Below are positions 15,738 through 24,195 of a stretch of DNA of 52,975 nucleotides, piece by piece (within the stretch, counting starts at the first letter, position 1; each line of letters opens with the position of its first letter). The notes below the pieces were generated by a model. That model saw nothing but the letters and a program-made list of their open reading frames with translations, was not told where the DNA came from and ran no database searches. This stretch comes from Nitrospiraceae bacterium UBA2600 (GTDB taxonomy: Bacteria; Nitrospirota; Thermodesulfovibrionia; Thermodesulfovibrionales; Thermodesulfovibrionaceae): NCBI GenBank assembly GCA_002339325.1, contig DDKK01000008.1, positions 1 through 52,975 on the forward strand, written 5' to 3'. A program made the translations under genes and the position numbers.

Positions 15738-17846
15738 TTAAAAGGGGTCAGTTTCCTGGGGCTGAATTGAATCTAAAATTTTAAACCAAACCTTTTTTAT
15801 CTTACTTGCTTCTCTGACTGTTCTTTTGGCGAATCCCATAACAGTAAGACATTCTGCGATTCGCATTTGTTTGGTTTTATCGAGGTCTTTCGGTGGAATA
15901 TAGAGAGCTTTTTCGGCTATCTCAACTACCGTTGTTTTTTCTATTTTGTTTTTTTCTATATACTCCGATATAATTTCTTCCCATTCATCATGCCTGCGTG
16001 CGTTTTCTTGGATCTCTTGAGCTTCTTGCTCATCGACTTCCCAATATTTGTAGCCTTTCTCAAGCTCCCATACCGCTTCGCCAAAAAGCTGTTCTCTATA
16101 CTTTTCTATGTATTCTATATTTGCTTTTCCCCGAGCCTCAAGAATCCAAAATCTTGTTCCTCCTGTGGGGTCGTCATATATAGTCTGGTCATTCGTTGTG
16201 CACGTAAAAACGCTTCTTCTCGGGAAGTCTTTCATGTGTCTTGAATATGGCGGTCGAAATCTATCCACCGTACTTGATATTATTGCCTTGATCCGATTTC
16301 TGTCTGCCTTACGCAAGGCATCCATCTCAGGAATCTCGGCAAGCCATACTCCCTGAATCGCCATGTAGAAGTCTTTTTCAGTGGTGATTGAGACATTGAT
16401 TTCACGATGAAACTCTTTACCTAAAGCCATCAAAGCCCTTGATTTCCCTATGTTTTGAGCACCCTGAATAACTACTATGTTTTTCTGGAAGCACCCAGGG
16501 CAAAAAGCCCTGGCAACAGCAGAAACAAAAAAGTTTTTTGAGACAGTGATACTATACTGAGATAAAGGCGTTTTAAATACATCGTAGAAGAATGTATGAA
16601 TTCTCGGAATTCCGTCCCATTGATGTTTGCATAGTTTAAGGAACTCTATTAGTCGGTCTCTTTTATTAGAGTATGCTATACTTTCTATAGACTTCTGGAA
16701 TACATCATCTGGAATTCTCTTGTTTATTCGTTTTTCGAGTTTTGATTGAATATATATTTCTACTTCTCTACTGATTTCCCTGTCGTTAATAAATATTTTA
16801 ATGTAAAATTCATCATAATCTATTTTTATGTTGTTTTCTGTACAAAATTCAAATAAAAGTTCGGTCACTGTAGGAATTGTTATTTTTATTTCTTTTTCTT
16901 TGCTCTCGGAAAATACTTCTTCAATCTCCTCAATTCCAAGCTCTTTTAAACCTGAAATGCCCTTAACTTCTTTTCCGGCCTCAAAGTCCTGATATGTATG
17001 TCTTACTCCAGCTATCCGCATACGAAGTTCAGTATCTCCTGAAGCTATCTCAGATACAATCGCTATTGCTGTGTCTATGTCAATTCCATTCTTTGCGAGT
17101 AGTCCAGCTGTGTATATACATATATTCTGTCTGTCACCGTGCTTGTAATGCCTTTTTATTATTTTGCTGAGTCTATCTAAATCTATTTTTTGTGTTATTC
17201 TTTTCTCTCTGCTTATATTGTTTCCGTGTCCATTGCCATTCCCTTGTTCTGCTATACCTGCAACACTTAGGCAATTCTTTAAAAAAAGATGCATACCAAT
17301 ATCATCTATTTCTAAAACTTCGGGATTAACCACTTCGTAAATTACGTTTTTCTGTAATCTTTCGTGATATATCCTGCTGCCTGGCAACATTACAAGATCA
17401 TTCTCACTTCGCAATATTTCGAAACCAAATTTTTTGATCAAGTTAACACTTTTAAGTGTTTTTTGTGGGTCATTTATATATATATGATACCCTTTACCCG
17501 TTCTAACGTTGGCTACTTTTTCAATTTCGTCTATATCTACAGAAAACTTCTCGCAAAATAGGTTTACATCATCTATATCAATTACAGCCAGCCAGCTTGG
17601 AAGAAGTAATAGAGCACTGTTCTCTATTTTTTTAGCGTTTGCTATCTTTTTGTCGCTTTCAGAATTATATTTGTGAATCGGAATTTTACCATTAGAAGGA
17701 ATTATTATATAGCCTGATTCTCTTAGTTTCTGGCTTAGGGATGAAAAAACTATATGAATATTTTTCTCTGCTTGAGCTTGCTTTACTTGTCTTAAAAAAT
17801 CATTCAATTTTTCAACAGAACTTGATATAATTTCAAACTCTATCAT
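15738..17846 (-). CDS. replication protein: primase-polymerase domain plus VirE/VapE-type ATPase
   Basis: 702 aa. The N-terminal third resembles a bifunctional primase/polymerase: IIIPSNGKIPIHKYN, then WLAVIDIDDVN with D90 and D92, and TGKGYHIYI. The C-terminal half is the VirE-family superfamily 3-like helicase of plasmids and prophages: Walker A VIQGAQNIGKSRAL (about 455-465), GVWLAEIPEMDALRKADRNR, STVDRFRPPYSRHMKDFPRR, TCTTNDQTIYDDPTGGTRFW. It likely primes and unwinds the excised circle at the adjacent iterons. Its ATG overlaps the stop of the small RHH gene upstream. Confidence 0.87.
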   Translation of the reverse strand: MIEFEIISSSVEKLNDFLRQVKQAQAEKNIHIVFSSLSQKLRESGYIIIPSNGKIPIHKYNSESDKKIANAKKIENSALLLLPSWLAVIDIDDVNLFCEKFSVDIDEIEKVANVRTGKGYHIYINDPQKTLKSVNLIKKFGFEILRSENDLVMLPGSRIYHERLQKNVIYEVVNPEVLEIDDIGMHLFLKNCLSVAGIAEQGNGNGHGNNISREKRITQKIDLDRLSKIIKRHYKHGDRQNICIYTAGLLAKNGIDIDTAIAIVSEIASGDTELRMRIAGVRHTYQDFEAGKEVKGISGLKELGIEEIEEVFSESKEKEIKITIPTVTELLFEFCTENNIKIDYDEFYIKIFINDREISREVEIYIQSKLEKRINKRIPDDVFQKSIESIAYSNKRDRLIEFLKLCKHQWDGIPRIHTFFYDVFKTPLSQYSITVSKNFFVSAVARAFCPGCFQKNIVVIQGAQNIGKSRALMALGKEFHREINVSITTEKDFYMAIQGVWLAEIPEMDALRKADRNRIKAIISSTVDRFRPPYSRHMKDFPRRSVFTCTTNDQTIYDDPTGGTRFWILEARGKANIEYIEKYREQLFGEAVWELEKGYKYWEVDEQEAQEIQENARRHDEWEEIISEYIEKNKIEKTTVVEIAEKALYIPPKDLDKTKQMRIAECLTVMGFAKRTVREASKIKKVWFKILDSIQPQETDPF

Positions 17847-18001
17847 TTTACACTCCTTTCTCTTTTTTCCCTTTTTTTAAGCCATTCCTCTACAGCTTCC
17901 CGAACTATTTCCGATAGAGTTCTGCCTGATTTCTGAGCTATATCGAATATCTTGTTTCTTACTTCCTCTTTCATCCTAATATTTGTTCCTTTTCTCTTCA
18001 T
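17843..18001 (-). CDS. 52-aa ribbon-helix-helix protein
   Basis: MKRKGTNIRMKEEVRNKIFD followed by IAQKSGRTLSEIVREAVEEW is a CopG-like strand-helix-helix pattern. Ribosome site AGGAGG before ATG; ATGA overlap with the replication gene start indicates coupling. A copy-control or repressor role for replication is likely from context. Confidence 0.7.
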   Translation of the reverse strand: MKRKGTNIRMKEEVRNKIFDIAQKSGRTLSEIVREAVEEWLKKREKRERSVK

Positions 18002-18084
18002 TTTTATACCTCCTGTATTTCAATGTTTTACTTTTCTATATATAGGGGTTCAAAATTCTCCTTTATTTTGCAAGGGAAATTTTT

Positions 18085-18555
18085 TCAAAAAAGCACTCCC
18101 TGCCTGCTTTCCCACTTTTCTTTTTCCTCAGATGTCTCTTTTTCCTGCTCTTCCTGCTCTTCGTACAGTCCGAACAGCATTGCTTTTGCGGGTTCGGGTC
18201 CTACTGTGCGACAGATATCATGCCACTGCTCGATTTCGGTGTATCTCTGTTCGTTTTCTCCGATGCATTCAAAAATATCCACTTCCTCGCCATCTTCATT
18301 GCAAATGCTTGAAATCGTATGATTTTTGAAGCCTATGTCACGAAGTTTTGTCCGAAGTGCCCATTTGACTCCTACATCTTTTTTCTTGCCTGCTTGGGTG
18401 GGGATGTTTTTTCCTTGTAGCCAAAATTTTTCGATGAGAAAAAGTTCTATTTCGCTTTTTCTATCCTCGTCGAGACTACATTCGCATCTACAAAGTGCAG
18501 CGTTGAGGTATTTCTGTAGCCTCTTGAAGTCTCCTATTTTTATTCCACCTTTCAT
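18085..18555 (-). CDS. hypothetical protein, first gene of replication operon
   Basis: 156 aa, unrecognised; starts MKGGIKIGDFKRLQKYLNAA, contains three cysteines in the first third and a strongly acidic C-terminal helix (EEQEEQEKETSEEKEKW). Ribosome site GAGGAGG. It is divergent from the repressor gene, with three operator-like palindromes between them, so probably repressor-controlled. Confidence 0.55.
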   Translation of the reverse strand: MKGGIKIGDFKRLQKYLNAALCRCECSLDEDRKSEIELFLIEKFWLQGKNIPTQAGKKKDVGVKWALRTKLRDIGFKNHTISSICNEDGEEVDIFECIGENEQRYTEIEQWHDICRTVGPEPAKAMLFGLYEEQEEQEKETSEEKEKWESRQGVLF

Positions 18556-18621
18556 TTTTACCTCCTCATATTTAATTACCTTTTCAAAAACTTAGTATTT
18601 TCAATGTTTTCAGAAATTACT

Positions 18622-18732
18622 GTTACTTAGTAACTTTAGTTTATTATGTTACTAAGCAACATGTCAAGTGGATTTTATAAAATTTTTAATTTAAAATTTT
18701 TATAAAGCTATAAAATTATGTTACGATGTAAC
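18622..18732. promoter_or_regulatory. three operator palindromes between repressor and replication operon
   Basis: GTTACTTAGTAAC (18622-18634), GTTACTAAGCAAC (18648-18660) and GTTACGATGTAAC (18720-18732) share GTTAC-N3-GTAAC. The first two are 26 bp apart centre to centre; the third lies just before TATACT (18741-18746), a likely -10 for the repressor. The geometry is that of a phage-type switch acting on both divergent promoters. Confidence 0.72.
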
Positions 18733-18748
18733 AAATATGTTATACTTT

Positions 18749-18762
18749 TGCATTATATATAG
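18749..18762 (+). promoter_or_regulatory. TGCATTA-type promoter-like motif, copy 5
   Basis: TGCATTATATATAG directly before AGGAGG of the repressor gene; same motif as upstream of the mobilization genes. Confidence 0.4.
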
Positions 18763-18777
18763 TAGGAGGTGATGAAG

Positions 18778-19908
18778 ATGACAATAGCTGAGAGGTTGAG
18801 AGAAATTAGAAATATTCTAAGTTTATCCCAAGAAAAACTGGCTAACTTTCTTAAAGTAAATCGTAGCTTTTTAGCTCAGATAGAAACTGGCATAAGAAAA
18901 CCCTCTGAGCAGACTCTGTTGGTTTTGGAAAAAGAAACAGGCGTATCCAAAGATTGGCTTGAAACTGGGCGTGGGCTTATTTTTTCTGATTACAGAAAAG
19001 GCTTAGCAAAAATTAGAGAAAAAATTAATTTAAATGAAACACTCTCTAAATACGAAATTGAATTTATTTTGAATCTCATTCAATTATCTTGGTCTACTGG
19101 CGGCTCTTTGCCTGCAAATCCTATTTTCATCAAGAATTTAATTTCCATATTTGAATATGTGTATAAAAATTGCAAAATAAAAAATATAAACTTTCTTGGT
19201 GGTGATAAATATTTTGTTGATTTTATTACTAATCCAAACATACCAAAAACCGTCAAAGATTCTAAAACGTATATAGCAGATAAATTAGTTGTTTTATTTA
19301 GAGATGGTGAGTTTGAATTATCTAAAAAGGATTGTGAAACTATCAGCTCTCTTTTACTGCCATGGGGGTATTATGTTGGATTATCTTATGTTGAAGATAA
19401 AAAGCAAAGAAAAATTAGTAGTATAGACATGGATATAAATATAGAAGATGTAGAAACAAATATAATTTTAGAAAAAATTGATATTCCAAAACTAAAACAA
19501 GAAAAAGAATTTGAAATACAGATATGGGCTACTGCAGAAAATTTAAATTCTAAATATAATTATGGAGCGTATAGTCTAAAACTAAAAGAGAAGCAAATAT
19601 ACATACATATGACAATTTTTGACTTAGTTGAGTTTATTTTATTACTTAAAAAAATTTTTAAAACACAAGAAAAAGAACAGGAGAATAGAGAATACAGAGT
19701 AGGTAATTTTGTGATTTCTCGTATCAATGCAGAAGGTTCAATACAATACTTATTCAGAAAAGTTTGTGATGAGGGTTTTATTATTGAATTATATTTTGAA
19801 AAAGAGCAGTTTAAAATTTTTAGCCAAACATTAGAGTATTTTGAAAAATACTATAAATTTATCACTTTTGCAAAAAAAACTTATATCGATAGATTTGGCT
19901 TTGTCTAA
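18778..19908 (+). CDS. XRE-family transcriptional repressor
   Basis: The N-terminal HTH (about residues 3-60: LREIRNILSLSQEKLANFLK, then VNRSFLAQIETGIRKPSEQT and SKDWLETGRG) is a Cro/CI-type domain. The remaining roughly 300 residues are not a recognised peptidase or dimerisation domain; no Ser-Lys LexA-type signature is seen. Start chosen at 18778 because AGGAGG (18764-18769) is 8 nt away; upstream in-frame starts sit on or against the ribosome site. It is the likely master regulator of element 1, acting at the GTTAC palindromes. Confidence 0.75.
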   Translation: MTIAERLREIRNILSLSQEKLANFLKVNRSFLAQIETGIRKPSEQTLLVLEKETGVSKDWLETGRGLIFSDYRKGLAKIREKINLNETLSKYEIEFILNLIQLSWSTGGSLPANPIFIKNLISIFEYVYKNCKIKNINFLGGDKYFVDFITNPNIPKTVKDSKTYIADKLVVLFRDGEFELSKKDCETISSLLLPWGYYVGLSYVEDKKQRKISSIDMDINIEDVETNIILEKIDIPKLKQEKEFEIQIWATAENLNSKYNYGAYSLKLKEKQIYIHMTIFDLVEFILLLKKIFKTQEKEQENREYRVGNFVISRINAEGSIQYLFRKVCDEGFIIELYFEKEQFKIFSQTLEYFEKYYKFITFAKKTYIDRFGFV

Positions 19909-19921
19909 AACTAAAAACTCA

Positions 19922-20052
19922 TGTCAATTTTTGTCAACTTTTGACAAATCTTGTCAAATCTGTCAAATCTGTCAAATCTCTTTTGACAACTTTTGGCAAA
20001 TGCTGTCAAATCTGTCAACTTTTGGCAAATCCTGACAAATCTTGGCAAATCT
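19922..20052. repeat. about 13 tandem degenerate TGTCAAATC repeats
   Basis: Units of 9-10 bp such as TGTCAAATC, TGTCAACTTT, TGACAAATCT and TGGCAAATC run almost without gaps, three exact TGTCAAATC in a row at about 19952-19979. The period is close to one DNA turn. It lies after the repressor stop and before repeat family A copy 2 and the orphan recombinase. It could be an origin, operator cluster or recombination enhancer. No gene seen in 19909-20229. Confidence 0.75.
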
Positions 20053-20058
20053 GGTTAG

Positions 20059-20115
20059 ACCTTATAGCAAATTGCCATAAGGTCCGGGGCTGGAGGTTGT
20101 TGAAATAATTTCAAC
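20059..20115. repeat. repeat family A copy 2 (two hairpins)
   Basis: ACCTTATAGCAAATTGCCAT leading to AAGGT forms the first hairpin (20059-20083); GTTGAAATAATTTCAAC (20099-20115) forms the second. In this copy 15 bp (CCGGGGCTGGAGGTT) separate them, where other copies have one or two. It is 115 bp upstream of the orphan recombinase. Confidence 0.8.
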
Positions 20116-20229
20116 TATTTATAACAAAATTTTAATTTTGTTATAAATAATAATAATTTTTAGCCTTAAAATAAGCAATTTTATTTCTAAATTCTTGACT
20201 ATTTATAACATTTCTGTTAACATATTGCA

Positions 20230-20850
20230 ATGCTTGCTATAAAAAATAATTCCTCACTTATACCATCTCCACAGGAAGGAGAGATATACCATCTTACTGA
20301 GGATGAACTTAACAGGCTTACCGTAGAATTTCAGAAATGGTTTGAGGAAAAGAGAGGCATCGTAAGGGTAAGATACTGGCTTGTATTTTTATTCCTGAGA
20401 TACACAGGAGCGAGAATCTCAGAAGTTTTAAATATTGATGAAACTCGTGATATAGATTTCAGAAACTCGACAGTAAGGCTTGTTACACTTAAAAGAACAG
20501 GCAAGAAAAAAGGACAGTATAGAATTATCCCTATTCCTGACAGGCTTATCTCTGAATATCTGAGAACTGTGAAAATATATCCCTCTTTAGAAGGTAAGAT
20601 TTTTAAAATAGAGAGAAATAATTTTTTCACTGTATTTAGAACTCTTTGTCTAAAAGCAGGAATACCTCAGCAGATAGCACATCCACATGTTTTAAGGCAT
20701 ACAAGAGCGATAGAGCTACTAAGAGCAGGTATTCCTGTTACAGCGGTCCAGCAACTTATGGGACATGCAAGTTTAAATACAACTGCAATGTATTTGAGAT
20801 ACAGTAATATTGAGATACAGGGATTGATGAAAAGCAAGGGTTTGATATAA
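20230..20850 (+). CDS. orphan tyrosine recombinase lacking the core-binding domain
   Basis: 206 aa, just the catalytic domain plus a short N-terminus. All signatures are present: RYTGARISEVL (Arg I), LKRTGKKKGQYRIIPI (Lys), HPHVLRHTRAIELL (HxxR), MGHASLNTTAMYLRYS (His and Tyr nucleophile). It is unlike the two 345-356-aa integrases and is far from either att site. Typical XerC/D or IntI proteins have about 100 more residues for core binding. It heads the island of TA/ATPase modules; a recombination role there is a hypothesis. No good ribosome site precedes the ATG. Confidence 0.85.
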   Translation: MLAIKNNSSLIPSPQEGEIYHLTEDELNRLTVEFQKWFEEKRGIVRVRYWLVFLFLRYTGARISEVLNIDETRDIDFRNSTVRLVTLKRTGKKKGQYRIIPIPDRLISEYLRTVKIYPSLEGKIFKIERNNFFTVFRTLCLKAGIPQQIAHPHVLRHTRAIELLRAGIPVTAVQQLMGHASLNTTAMYLRYSNIEIQGLMKSKGLI

Positions 20851-20870
20851 TTAATTTTTCTGGAGGAAAC

Positions 20871-21551
20871 ATGAGAATTAAATCATTTTTAATTTCTTGT
20901 TTATTAATTTTAATATCTCTAACAGGCTGTGCTCCTAAAGGTGGAATCTTTGCTTCAAACATGGATCAGGCTTTACTTCCTGATGGAGAAGTTTTAGAGT
21001 CAAGAGAAGCCTATATAAAAGCATTAGGGCTTGATAAAAATCCTGAAAAACCTGATGTAGTTATAAGTATTGAGCCTTACTACTTTGATATTTCTGCTTC
21101 TCCCAGTTTTATACAACCGGGGAAAAGAGGTAATTTGGATGTTTGTGTTGCAAAAGCAATGAGAAATGTGATACCAACAGCGGTTATTTTGTTTGATGGA
21201 TATGACATACAAAATAAATCACATTTGAAGTATAAAGCAGTAAAAATCAAAATTGGAGGAGATGCTTTACTTGTAAAGCGAAGTGAACTTGAAAACAGTC
21301 CTTTTTCCAGTTATTTTGTTGAAATACATGGACAAATTAAAACTTTAAATAAAGAAATACCTTTTAAAACAGGTACTTATCAAGCAGGACCATTGCGTGT
21401 AGGAAATCCTATAGGTTTATATGATGCTAACTGCTATTTTATAGCTAATAAAATAGCAGATGTATTAATTGAGGAAGGAGTTCTTACAGAAGACAAAATT
21501 AAAAGACCTAATCTTTCTAAAGAGTTTGAATATATTTTGCAGACTAAATAA
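20871..21551 (+). CDS. predicted lipoprotein
   Basis: 226 aa. A lipoprotein signal with lipobox LTGC (Cys20; SFLISCLLILISLTGC) predicts membrane-anchored export. The mature part is strand-rich (VVISIEPYYFDISASPSFIQ ... DANCYFIANKIADVLIEEGV) and unrecognised. GGAGG 7 nt before ATG; 20 bp after the recombinase, probably co-transcribed. Possibly surface exclusion or an inert cargo protein. Confidence 0.6.
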   Translation: MRIKSFLISCLLILISLTGCAPKGGIFASNMDQALLPDGEVLESREAYIKALGLDKNPEKPDVVISIEPYYFDISASPSFIQPGKRGNLDVCVAKAMRNVIPTAVILFDGYDIQNKSHLKYKAVKIKIGGDALLVKRSELENSPFSSYFVEIHGQIKTLNKEIPFKTGTYQAGPLRVGNPIGLYDANCYFIANKIADVLIEEGVLTEDKIKRPNLSKEFEYILQTK

Positions 21552-21588
21552 CTGTTGAAATTATTTCAACAGCGGCTTTTTAATTTTT
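21552..21588 (+). terminator. repeat family A copy 3 acting as terminator
   Basis: CTGTTGAAATTATTTCAACAG (perfect 9-bp stem, 21552-21572) is followed by CGGCTTTTTAATTTTTT, a usable intrinsic terminator after the lipoprotein gene. It lacks the upstream CCTTA hairpin of the full repeat. Confidence 0.65.
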
Positions 21589-21590
21589 TC

Positions 21591-21619
21591 TTGACATAGT
21601 GTCAAAATGTCACTATACT
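21591..21619 (+). promoter_or_regulatory. consensus promoter with operator, near-leaderless
   Basis: TTGACA (21591-21596), 17-bp spacer, TATACT (21614-21619); ATG at 21630 only 10 nt later. TGACA-TAG-TGTCA and ATAGTGTCA/TGTCACTAT inverted repeats overlap the promoter, suggesting autoregulation. Confidence 0.75.
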
Positions 21620-21629
21620 ATGAAAAAAT

Positions 21630-22841
21630 ATGACATACATTCCAAGAGATTTAGGAAATATTGTTCAAAAGGCTTTAAGAGAGATGCCTGTTGTAGTAAT
21701 TACGGGCATGAGGCAAACAGGAAAAAGCACCTTTTTACTCAATGAACCTTTTTTGAAAGAGCGTCCTTATTTTAGTTTTGATGAATTTGTTTATCTTGAA
21801 TCTGCAAAAAGAGAACCTGAGCATTTTCTAACTCAGAGTAAAATTATGACAATAGATGAGGCCCAAAGGTGTCCTGAGATATTCACGGTAATAAAAAAAA
21901 TTGTGGATAAAGATAGAGTACCCGGAAGATTTTTACTTTCTGGTTCTGCAAATTTTGCTTTACTTAAGAATCTTACCGAAAGTCTTGCAGGAAGAGCAGT
22001 TTATTTAAACATGTCTCCCATGTCCCGAAGAGAGATATTTTTTAAAACAAAAGAAGAGCCATTTTTAATGAGGTTTTTTAGAACACAAAAAATCGAAAGC
22101 TTCACTGTTACAGAAAAAATAAAGAATGAAGACATAATAAAAGGAGGATTACCACCTGTTGCCCTTGGGCTATCTGAAAGAGTCTTATGGTTTAAGGGTT
22201 ATGAGCAGACCTATCTTGAAAGAGACATAAGACAGTTTAGTCAAATAGTGAATTTAATTGCATTCAGGCATCTACTGAGCCTTGTTGCTTTAAGAACTGG
22301 GAGTATCCTTAGTTTAAGCGAGATTGCAAGAGATGCAAAACTTAATGTCTCAACTACCTCAAGATATCTTTCTTTACTTGAAGCATCATTCATAATAAGA
22401 AGAATTCATCCTTATCTAAAAAGTAAAGCCTCAAGACAAATTAAATCGCCAAAGATATACATGAGTGATTCAGGATTAGCCTGTTATCTTGCAAATGTTG
22501 ATTCTCTTGACAGAGAACCTCTAAAGGGAGCAATTTTTGAAACCTATGTTGCTCAAAACTTGCTGTCAATAATAGAATCGAAATGGCAGGAAGCAAATCT
22601 GTATTTTTGGCATATACAGGGAAGATATGAAGTTGACTTTGTAGTTGAAGCTCAAAACAGATGTATAGCTATTGAAGTCAAAGCAGGGGAGAAATGGGAA
22701 GACAGAGAACTTGCAGGTCTTAAGGCTTTTGTAAGTAACACAGAAAACTGCATTGCAGGTATAGTCGCTTATAATGGAAACAATATAATAAGGCTTGGTG
22801 AAAAACTCTGGGCAATTCCCTTGAGTGTTTTGTTGTCATGA
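21630..22841 (+). CDS. AAA ATPase of the DUF4143 family
   Basis: 403 aa. Walker A ITGMRQTGKST (about 24-34), Walker B IMTIDEAQRCPEI, sensor LSGSANFALL, then a winged-helix segment (SLSEIARDAKLNVSTTSRYL) and the C-terminal DUF4143 nuclease-like fold with FETYVAQNLL and YEVDFVVEAQNRCIAIEVKA. Members are common in mobile and defence-rich regions; their biochemical role is unsettled. It has its own near-leaderless promoter and family A palindromes on both sides, making a self-contained module. Confidence 0.85.
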   Translation: MTYIPRDLGNIVQKALREMPVVVITGMRQTGKSTFLLNEPFLKERPYFSFDEFVYLESAKREPEHFLTQSKIMTIDEAQRCPEIFTVIKKIVDKDRVPGRFLLSGSANFALLKNLTESLAGRAVYLNMSPMSRREIFFKTKEEPFLMRFFRTQKIESFTVTEKIKNEDIIKGGLPPVALGLSERVLWFKGYEQTYLERDIRQFSQIVNLIAFRHLLSLVALRTGSILSLSEIARDAKLNVSTTSRYLSLLEASFIIRRIHPYLKSKASRQIKSPKIYMSDSGLACYLANVDSLDREPLKGAIFETYVAQNLLSIIESKWQEANLYFWHIQGRYEVDFVVEAQNRCIAIEVKAGEKWEDRELAGLKAFVSNTENCIAGIVAYNGNNIIRLGEKLWAIPLSVLLS

Positions 22842-22878
22842 AAGAAATATAATCGCAAATTCTGTTTCTTCTACATTG

Positions 22879-22895
22879 GTTGAAATAATTTCAAC
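22879..22895. repeat. repeat family A copy 4 (palindrome only)
   Basis: GTTGAAATAATTTCAAC between two convergent ATPase genes; no full first hairpin upstream. Confidence 0.65.
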
Positions 22896-22900
22896 AGCAC

Positions 22901-24067
22901 TCAATAAACCAATCCTGCAAAATAAAGAGGAATTTTATTTCTTACAGGCAAGTCAATTTCATCAGTTAATACTATATCTGAATTTTTAATTTTCTTACTT
23001 TTTCCTCCTATTTCAATCTTAATTCCTTTAACTATGTAATCACATTCTCTTTCATCATAGCAGGCAAAAATTTCACCATATCTTTCAGAGAGGTTATAGA
23101 CAGCAAAGGCTTCTCTCGCAGTTCCTACATCACCATCAAAACAGTAATAATAAGCTGGATCGGTAAGTAGAATTTTTGAACCTCTTTTAAAACCGTTTTC
23201 TTTTGTTTTTCTTTTTATAAGTTTTAAAATTTCTGTTTGTTCCATTACTAAAAGCAGTTCGTAAAGTTTTTCCTTACTTATCTGCCAGTCTCTACAAAGG
23301 GAAGATATATTAAGAGTTGGCACTGAACTATAAAGAAGATGACCAAGAACAGCTCTCATTAGCTTTAAATGTCTCTCTCCGATAGTTTGCAAAAACAGAG
23401 GTATATCGTGAAATAAAGCTTTATCTAAAACTAATTTAAGTCTTTCACAATAATCTCCCTCAAAGAAAAAAGGTCTTGTGCCTGAATTGAGGTATTCCCT
23501 AAAAGCTCTAAGGAGTTCCCTTGATTGAACTTTAGAGAAAAAATCAAATTGTTGTTCAAATAAGTCTATAGGTTCAATTGAAATTGAATGTTTTAGACAC
23601 AAATACTCTCTGAATGAAAGTAAGGGAATTCTCTTAAAAACAAACCTGCGTGAAAAATCAGCTGAACCTGATTTTAGCATAAGACTACTACTTCCACTTG
23701 CCCAGATATAAAGGTCAGGAAAAGAATCATAAAGAGCTTTAAGTTGCACTGCCCAATCCTTTGCATATTGAACTTCATCTAAAACTATACCTTGATATCC
23801 TGCTTTAAATACTGCTTCAGTAAGTTCATAAATGCTTATATCCGTAACTAACGGATGGTCAACTGATACATACAGAAATGGCTTATTTAAAGTTCTATAT
23901 AGCAAAAAAGTGGTTTTACCAACTCCTCTCTGTCCATAGATAATTAAGCCTCTTGAATGGTCAATGTCTAAATTTTCATAATAAGGTCTAAGATTTTTAG
24001 GAATTGTAAGTTTAAGCCTGTGATGAATTAATTCAAGTTTTTCTATAAGACTTTTTATGTTTTGCAT
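22901..24067 (-). CDS. AAA ATPase, AAA_14/DUF4143-like
   Basis: 388 aa. Walker A IIYGQRGVGKTTF (about 42-54), Walker B GIVLDEVQYAKDW, sensor IWASGSSSLML, winged-helix region (ISSLCRDWQISKEKLYELLL) and a C-terminal nuclease-like part ending CDYIVKGIKIEIGGKSKKIK. A different subfamily from the ATPase next door but the same architecture. Expressed from a near-leaderless promoter overlapped by a palindrome. Cellular role unknown; often found with mobile or TA genes. Confidence 0.82.
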   Translation of the reverse strand: MQNIKSLIEKLELIHHRLKLTIPKNLRPYYENLDIDHSRGLIIYGQRGVGKTTFLLYRTLNKPFLYVSVDHPLVTDISIYELTEAVFKAGYQGIVLDEVQYAKDWAVQLKALYDSFPDLYIWASGSSSLMLKSGSADFSRRFVFKRIPLLSFREYLCLKHSISIEPIDLFEQQFDFFSKVQSRELLRAFREYLNSGTRPFFFEGDYCERLKLVLDKALFHDIPLFLQTIGERHLKLMRAVLGHLLYSSVPTLNISSLCRDWQISKEKLYELLLVMEQTEILKLIKRKTKENGFKRGSKILLTDPAYYYCFDGDVGTAREAFAVYNLSERYGEIFACYDERECDYIVKGIKIEIGGKSKKIKNSDIVLTDEIDLPVRNKIPLYFAGLVY

Positions 24068-24068
24068 G

Positions 24069-24102
24069 GTTCTATTATAGAACTAAAAATAAAAAAATTC
24101 AA
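24069..24102 (-). promoter_or_regulatory. near-leaderless promoter with palindrome
   Basis: On the - strand TTGAAT, 17-bp spacer, TATAAT (24074-24079), then ATG 6 nt later. GTTCTATTATAGAAC (24069-24083) is a near-perfect palindrome covering the -10, a likely autoregulatory operator. Confidence 0.7.
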
Positions 24103-24195
24103 TATTTAGTTTTATTTCAATATTATAATTTAGCAATAAATTGTTATAATATTTAAAATTAGTAATCTAATAAAAACAAATTTCGGAGGCGTTCT

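Noticed and set aside
19841..20035. 64-aa + strand frame over the TGTCAAATC repeats
   Set aside because: Encodes a simple repeat peptide (CQICQIC), overlaps the repressor gene and has no ribosome site.
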